Part shown: positions 5,657 to 8,675 of the stretch, in pieces
Numbering within the stretch: the first letter of the stretch is position 1
How the letters are laid out: every line of letters starts with the position of its first letter
Assembly: GCA_030670005.1 (NCBI GenBank)
Contig: DAOVCL010000077.1
Coordinates: 1 to 8,675, forward strand
DNA from: Candidatus Zixiibacteriota bacterium
GTDB lineage: Bacteria > SM23-81 > DAOVCL01
DNA length: 8,675 nt
Reading direction: 5' to 3'
Position numbers and translations under genes: made by a program
The notes under the pieces: model-generated
Seen by the model: only the letters and a program-made list of their open reading frames with translations
Databases searched by the model: none
What the model was told of the DNA's origin: nothing

Positions 5657-8017
5657 GTGATTTCAATTGAGCCATGTGTGAGAAAAGATGGAAAAAAAGT
5701 AAGGATTTTAGCTGTTCTTCCGCTCTTGGTGTGTGTAGTTTTGGCCTTGACTATAAGCACAGGGGCCAGGCAGATGGGGGGGAAATCAGGTCCTCGGTTT
5801 ATTGGGGATCAGAGAGTTAGCTTAGGAGGTAAGGTTGATGAACCCTGTCCGGCTCGGGTAACCTGGATACGGGGGGGAGACCTGGCCAGGGTCACAGTTG
5901 ATAATGTAGGCCTTATTGGGCTCTATGAGGCCCCAGTAGACTGGGATGGCACCTATGATGGTTCCTGGCCGGAGAATGTCACCAACTGGAATGGATACTG
6001 CGCTGAATATCCAGCAGGTTCGAGGCAATTCTATCTATTCTCATCCGGAATATGGATTGGGGCCAAGTGCCTATACATAGTCGACGATGATACCATAGGC
6101 GTAGAGCCAAGGGTGGCTACAGGGGCATACGATCCGGATATGTCCACGATGAGCCCTTTATATCTGAGCACCCAGATCATCCCTCCAGGAGAGGAGGGTG
6201 CAGGTGATCTTCTTTTTGTCCCCCCTGGTGGTGAACCTGCCCCCTATCAGAGGCTCTGGGAGTATGCTGATACAGCCTCCATCAATCCCCGGCGGAGGGC
6301 CTACTTTGGCACAGACAAGTATGACCTCGATCCGGCCAGAGGGGATATGGTCTCGCAGCAGGATTCCTGGGCTGTATATGGAGACTGGATACCTGAAGAG
6401 GAGGGGTATTTTCTCTATCCCGCTTATGGCTATGATACGAGGCCTTTGGGTATCAGGGTGGAGCAGAGAACCTATAGTTCGACTTATGGTCCCGAGATGA
6501 ATTATATCTTTTTGGACTATAAGATCAAGAATATGAATGACTTTCCTCTGGATAGCTTATATGTAGGCTACTTTATGGATGCGGATATTGGGAATGAGTG
6601 TATAATACCGGAGGGCTGCCCCGATGATCTGATAGGCTTTGACAGGTCTCGCAACTTAGGCTATGCCTATGATTCAAACGGTGAGGAACCGGGTTGGACT
6701 ACACCTGCGGGCTATATCGGAACCCTATTTTTGAAAACCCCTGGAGATCTGAGGATGACCGGTTTTCAGACCTGGACCAGAGAAGACCCAGAGGGAGATG
6801 TTGATCGTAATGGCAGGGACGACTTAAAATATATGCAGCTAGTAGGAAACTATGATGGTCATGGTCACGCCACACCAGATGATCCCGATACGGCGATATT
6901 TGAGATCACTGTTGAGCCAAGTTATGTGAGGTACCTGATGGCCAGCGGACCATATCAGAGTTTGGCTCCAGGGGAAGAGGTTGAGGTAGCTATAGCTATG
7001 ATTGCAGGACATGCCTTGAATGAGTTACAAACAAATGCCGATATGGCTTTGACCCTGTATAATAGGGGATATTGGATAGGGGAATCTTTTATCCTCCGAG
7101 TGAAAGCAAGCCCAAGCCAGGCTGAGCCAGGTGGAGAGGTGCAGATAACAGCCTATGTGTGGGATCCGGATGGTATACTCAGCGTATATGCCTCTTTTGA
7201 GAATCCGGATGAGGTCCCCATTGACTCCATAGCCCTCTATGATGATGGAAGTCATAATGATGGGGCCGCAGGTGATCATATCTATGGAAACAGTTGGACA
7301 ACTGGATCTGTGGGAATGGCCTATTTAGTGGATATAACGGCAAAGGACAACCTGTTAAATAAAAGCACCTTCAACAATGCAGCTACTTTTACCACTCTTG
7401 GCCCCGTTGTATGTGTCGGTTACAGGATAACAGGTGAGGACACCATTCCCAATCCTGGGGATATTCTACATCTTAAAATTAGACTCAAAAACGAAGGTCA
7501 GAATATAGTGAGGCAGGTTAAGGCGAATATAAGATCGTATTATCTCGTTTTCGGGGATTTAGCTGCTGGGGAAACAGTGGAAAGTCAAAATGATTATGAG
7601 CTCTGGATTCCAGAAGATTCTCCAGATGGTACCATAATTAAGCGTGGTTTAACAATAACCGATTCGGCCTCTGTGGTGAGCTGCTGGCGAGACAGTTTTG
7701 CCATAACAGTTCAATCGGGAATCGTGAAGTTTGAAGATGAAAACCCCATACCAAAGGTCTTCTCCTTGAGTCAGAACTATCCTAATCCATTTAATCCCTC
7801 TACCAGTATTATGTTTTCTCTTCCTCGGGTGAGCAATGTGAAATTGGCCATCTATAACCTACTGGGGCAGAAGGTCGCGAGTCTATGTGATGAAAAACTA
7901 AGGGCTGGAACTTATAGCGTTGTCTGGAATGCTGATGGGTTTCCCAGTGGAGTCTATTTCTGCGAAATCAAGGCTGGTAAATTTAGCCAGACCAGAAGGA
8001 TGATTCTGCTTAAGTAG
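5657..8017 (+). CDS. Large secreted protein of unknown function with T9SS sorting domain
   Basis: The protein has 786 residues from GTG 5657. The N-terminus is basic (RKDGKKVR, 9-16) followed by a hydrophobic run (ILAVLPLLVCVVLALTI, 17-33), a signal peptide probably cleaved after Ala37. Residues about 40-475 form a Trp/Tyr/Gly-rich region with QDSWAVYGDW (235-244) and GPYQSLAPGE (431-440) before an alanine-rich helix. I recognise this as a type common in uncultured FCB-group genomes, without a known function. Residues about 477-580 resemble a 'choice-of-anchor X' Ig-like domain (VWDPDG, YDDGSHNDGAAGDHIYG). Residues 582-690 look CARDB-like with NPGD and LKNEGQ. Residues 700-786 are the sorting domain (QNYPNPFNP, LGQKVASL, SGVYFCEIKAG). 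No catalytic motif is evident; a surface or structural role is inference. It lies 655 nt behind the peptidase gene and is probably transcribed separately from it; a terminator follows. Confidence 0.9.
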   Translation: MISIEPCVRKDGKKVRILAVLPLLVCVVLALTISTGARQMGGKSGPRFIGDQRVSLGGKVDEPCPARVTWIRGGDLARVTVDNVGLIGLYEAPVDWDGTYDGSWPENVTNWNGYCAEYPAGSRQFYLFSSGIWIGAKCLYIVDDDTIGVEPRVATGAYDPDMSTMSPLYLSTQIIPPGEEGAGDLLFVPPGGEPAPYQRLWEYADTASINPRRRAYFGTDKYDLDPARGDMVSQQDSWAVYGDWIPEEEGYFLYPAYGYDTRPLGIRVEQRTYSSTYGPEMNYIFLDYKIKNMNDFPLDSLYVGYFMDADIGNECIIPEGCPDDLIGFDRSRNLGYAYDSNGEEPGWTTPAGYIGTLFLKTPGDLRMTGFQTWTREDPEGDVDRNGRDDLKYMQLVGNYDGHGHATPDDPDTAIFEITVEPSYVRYLMASGPYQSLAPGEEVEVAIAMIAGHALNELQTNADMALTLYNRGYWIGESFILRVKASPSQAEPGGEVQITAYVWDPDGILSVYASFENPDEVPIDSIALYDDGSHNDGAAGDHIYGNSWTTGSVGMAYLVDITAKDNLLNKSTFNNAATFTTLGPVVCVGYRITGEDTIPNPGDILHLKIRLKNEGQNIVRQVKANIRSYYLVFGDLAAGETVESQNDYELWIPEDSPDGTIIKRGLTITDSASVVSCWRDSFAITVQSGIVKFEDENPIPKVFSLSQNYPNPFNPSTSIMFSLPRVSNVKLAIYNLLGQKVASLCDEKLRAGTYSVVWNADGFPSGVYFCEIKAGKFSQTRRMILLK

Positions 8018-8046
8018 GCTTTATGAAAGTGGAAAGAAAGGCTTTA

Positions 8047-8087
8047 AACCTCCCGCAGGTTCTGAACCTGCGGGAGGTTGCTTTTTT
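8047..8087 (+). terminator. Strong intrinsic (rho-independent) terminator
   Basis: AACCTCCCGCAGGTT (8047-8061) is perfectly complementary to AACCTGCGGGAGGTT (8065-8079). This is a 15-bp GC-rich stem with a 3-nt CTG loop, followed after GC by six T (8082-8087). It starts 30 nt after the stop of the 786-residue protein gene and should end that transcript. Each arm is itself a small inverted repeat (AACCT-N5-AGGTT), an unusual nested design. Confidence 0.92.
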
Positions 8088-8126
8088 AGATATGGGCCTT
8101 ATCCTGGCGATAGATCACCCCCACGA

Positions 8127-8152
8127 GCCGTCAGGTGCCCTCACCTGACGGC
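8127..8152. repeat. Perfect 11-bp hairpin
   Basis: GCCGTCAGGTG (8127-8137) and CACCTGACGGC (8142-8152) are exact reverse complements around a CCCT loop. No T-tract follows on the + strand, and the upstream sequence gives none on the - strand, so it does not look like a terminator. It may be a protein-binding palindrome or a REP-like repeat. Confidence 0.8.
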
Positions 8153-8162
8153 AGGAGAGGAG

Positions 8163-8188
8163 GGTGGCAGAATCGGGGTTCTGCCACC
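8163..8188 (+). repeat. Perfect 10-bp hairpin, possible weak second terminator
   Basis: GGTGGCAGAA (8163-8172) and TTCTGCCACC (8179-8188) are exact reverse complements around a TCGGGG loop. TCACTTTT follows, a poor T-tract starting 4 nt after the stem, so a back-up terminator is possible but weak. A palindromic repeat or operator is an alternative. Confidence 0.7.
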
Positions 8189-8248
8189 TCACTTTTGATT
8201 CTGTTTTATCCTCCAGATCAATCATAGTTTTTCGGCCCTAAAAAGGGG

Positions 8249-8277
8249 TTGACTTTTTGGGTGTGGTAGACAATATT
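8249..8277 (+). promoter_or_regulatory. Putative sigma70-type promoter of the adenylyltransferase gene
   Basis: TTGACT (8249-8254) matches the -35 consensus at 5 of 6 positions. AATATT (8272-8277), 17 nt further, matches the -10 consensus at 4 of 6. The expected transcription start, near 8284, would be only about 5 nt before ATG 8289. The location after the terminator fits the start of a new transcript. The -10 lies inside the palindrome CAATATTG (8271-8278). Consensus use in this organism is unknown. Confidence 0.45.
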
Positions 8278-8288
8278 GTTCTCTCCAA

Positions 8289-8675
8289 ATGGGTAAAGTG
8301 ATCAGTTCGGAAGAGCTTTTGGAGGTGAGGAAGGGATGGGGAGCGAAGAGGGTGGTCTTCACCAACGGCTGTTTTGACCTTCTTCACATTGGCCATATTC
8401 ATTGTTTAAGGGAGGCAAAAAAGTTGGGTGATCTTCTCATCGTTGGGTTGAATAGCGATTCATCGGTGAGGAAGATAAAGGGGGAGAAAAGGCCGATAGT
8501 CCCCCAAGAGGAGAGGGCGGCTGTCCTCTCTTCCCTGGAGATGGTGGATTATGTCTGTATCTTTGATGAGGAGACCCCCTATCGAATCATCTCCCTTCTT
8601 CAGCCCGATTATATTGTTAAAGGGGGGGATTGGGAGTCGGAAGAGGTGGTGGGAAAGGGGATAGTGGAGGGAAGA
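8289..8675 (+). CDS. rfaE2: D-glycero-beta-D-manno-heptose 1-phosphate adenylyltransferase, stand-alone RfaE domain II (partial, 3' cut by window)
   Basis: Cytoplasmic nucleotidyltransferase that joins heptose 1-phosphate and ATP to ADP-heptose and diphosphate, a precursor of the LPS inner core. The frame is open from ATG 8289 to the window end (129 codons, no stop). Visible motifs are FTNGCFDLLHIGH (24-36, with the nucleotidyltransferase HxGH signature as HIGH at 33-36), the LGDLLIVGLNSDSSV stretch (46-60), KGEKRPIVPQEERA (64-77), DYVCIFDEETP (87-97) and YIVKGGDW (108-115), all hallmarks of this family. No kinase domain (RfaE domain I) precedes it, so it is the single-domain form, usually about 155-165 residues; roughly 30 are missing at the 3' end. 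ATG 8289 is the first start codon after an in-frame TGA at 8250-8252 and gives the usual family N-terminus, yet has no Shine-Dalgarno sequence before it. It forms its own unit after a terminator. Confidence 0.95.
   Translation, partial: MGKVISSEELLEVRKGWGAKRVVFTNGCFDLLHIGHIHCLREAKKLGDLLIVGLNSDSSVRKIKGEKRPIVPQEERAAVLSSLEMVDYVCIFDEETPYRIISLLQPDYIVKGGDWESEEVVGKGIVEGR

Larger units (their letters stand above)
8018..8288. other. 271-nt non-coding gap with three perfect hairpins and a promoter
   Basis: No gene is seen. In order the gap holds a 15-bp terminator hairpin (8047-8079), an 11-bp hairpin (8127-8152), a 10-bp hairpin (8163-8188), and a sigma70-like promoter (8249-8277) just ahead of the adenylyltransferase gene. 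It is a clear transcription-unit boundary. Confidence 0.8.

Noticed and set aside
8090..8190. tRNA or other classical structured RNA gene in the hairpin-rich gap
   Set aside because: The hairpins are independent and do not form a cloverleaf; no T-loop or anticodon-arm signature is visible.

Overview
The window looks like an accessory stretch of a Gram-negative genome from the Bacteroidota-related (FCB) lineages or a neighbouring uncultured phylum; the phylum cannot be fixed from sequence alone. Three consecutive + strand genes end in the FlgD-like / type IX secretion (T9SS type A) C-terminal domain in its 'QNYPNPFNP ... GIYxYxLxAG ... KKxxxLK' form. A fourth gene encodes a heptose-phosphate adenylyltransferase domain, which implies ADP-heptose and so a lipopolysaccharide-type outer surface. 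All recognised genes are on the + strand.

Layout. (1) 1-69: the last 22 codons of an upstream gene, carrying the end of a sorting domain. (2) 88-5001: a 1637-residue secreted gingipain-like (C25) cysteine peptidase with an intact His/Cys pair, a gingipain-type Ig domain, four CARDB-like repeats, a jelly-roll (cleaved-adhesin/MAM-like) domain, a glutamine-amidotransferase-like domain and a sorting domain. It starts 18 nt after the previous stop and is probably cotranscribed with it. (3) 5002-5656: a 655-nt gap without a convincing gene, holding several imperfect hairpins, a tandem ATTCGTG array and two diverged copies of a 48-nt repeat. (4) 5657-8017: a 786-residue secreted protein of unknown function with its own sorting domain. 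The reading frame stays open upstream to 5462, but that part is repeat-derived; the ribosome binding site points to GTG 5657. (5) 8018-8288: a non-coding stretch with three perfect hairpins in a row, the first a strong intrinsic terminator, followed by a plausible promoter. (6) 8289-8675: a separate transcription unit, the stand-alone RfaE2/HldE-C adenylyltransferase, cut by the window end.

How the genes fit together (inference): the first three products would be exported by Sec, cross the outer membrane guided by their C-terminal domains, and stay on the surface or be released as a protease and large structural or adhesive proteins. In well-studied T9SS bacteria cargo is anchored to a form of LPS, so a heptose-activating enzyme next door is compatible with cell-envelope biology, but the terminator and promoter between them argue against coregulation. 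I see no clearly new enzymatic system. The most unusual material is the dense palindrome and repeat content of both gaps and the extended architecture of the peptidase.
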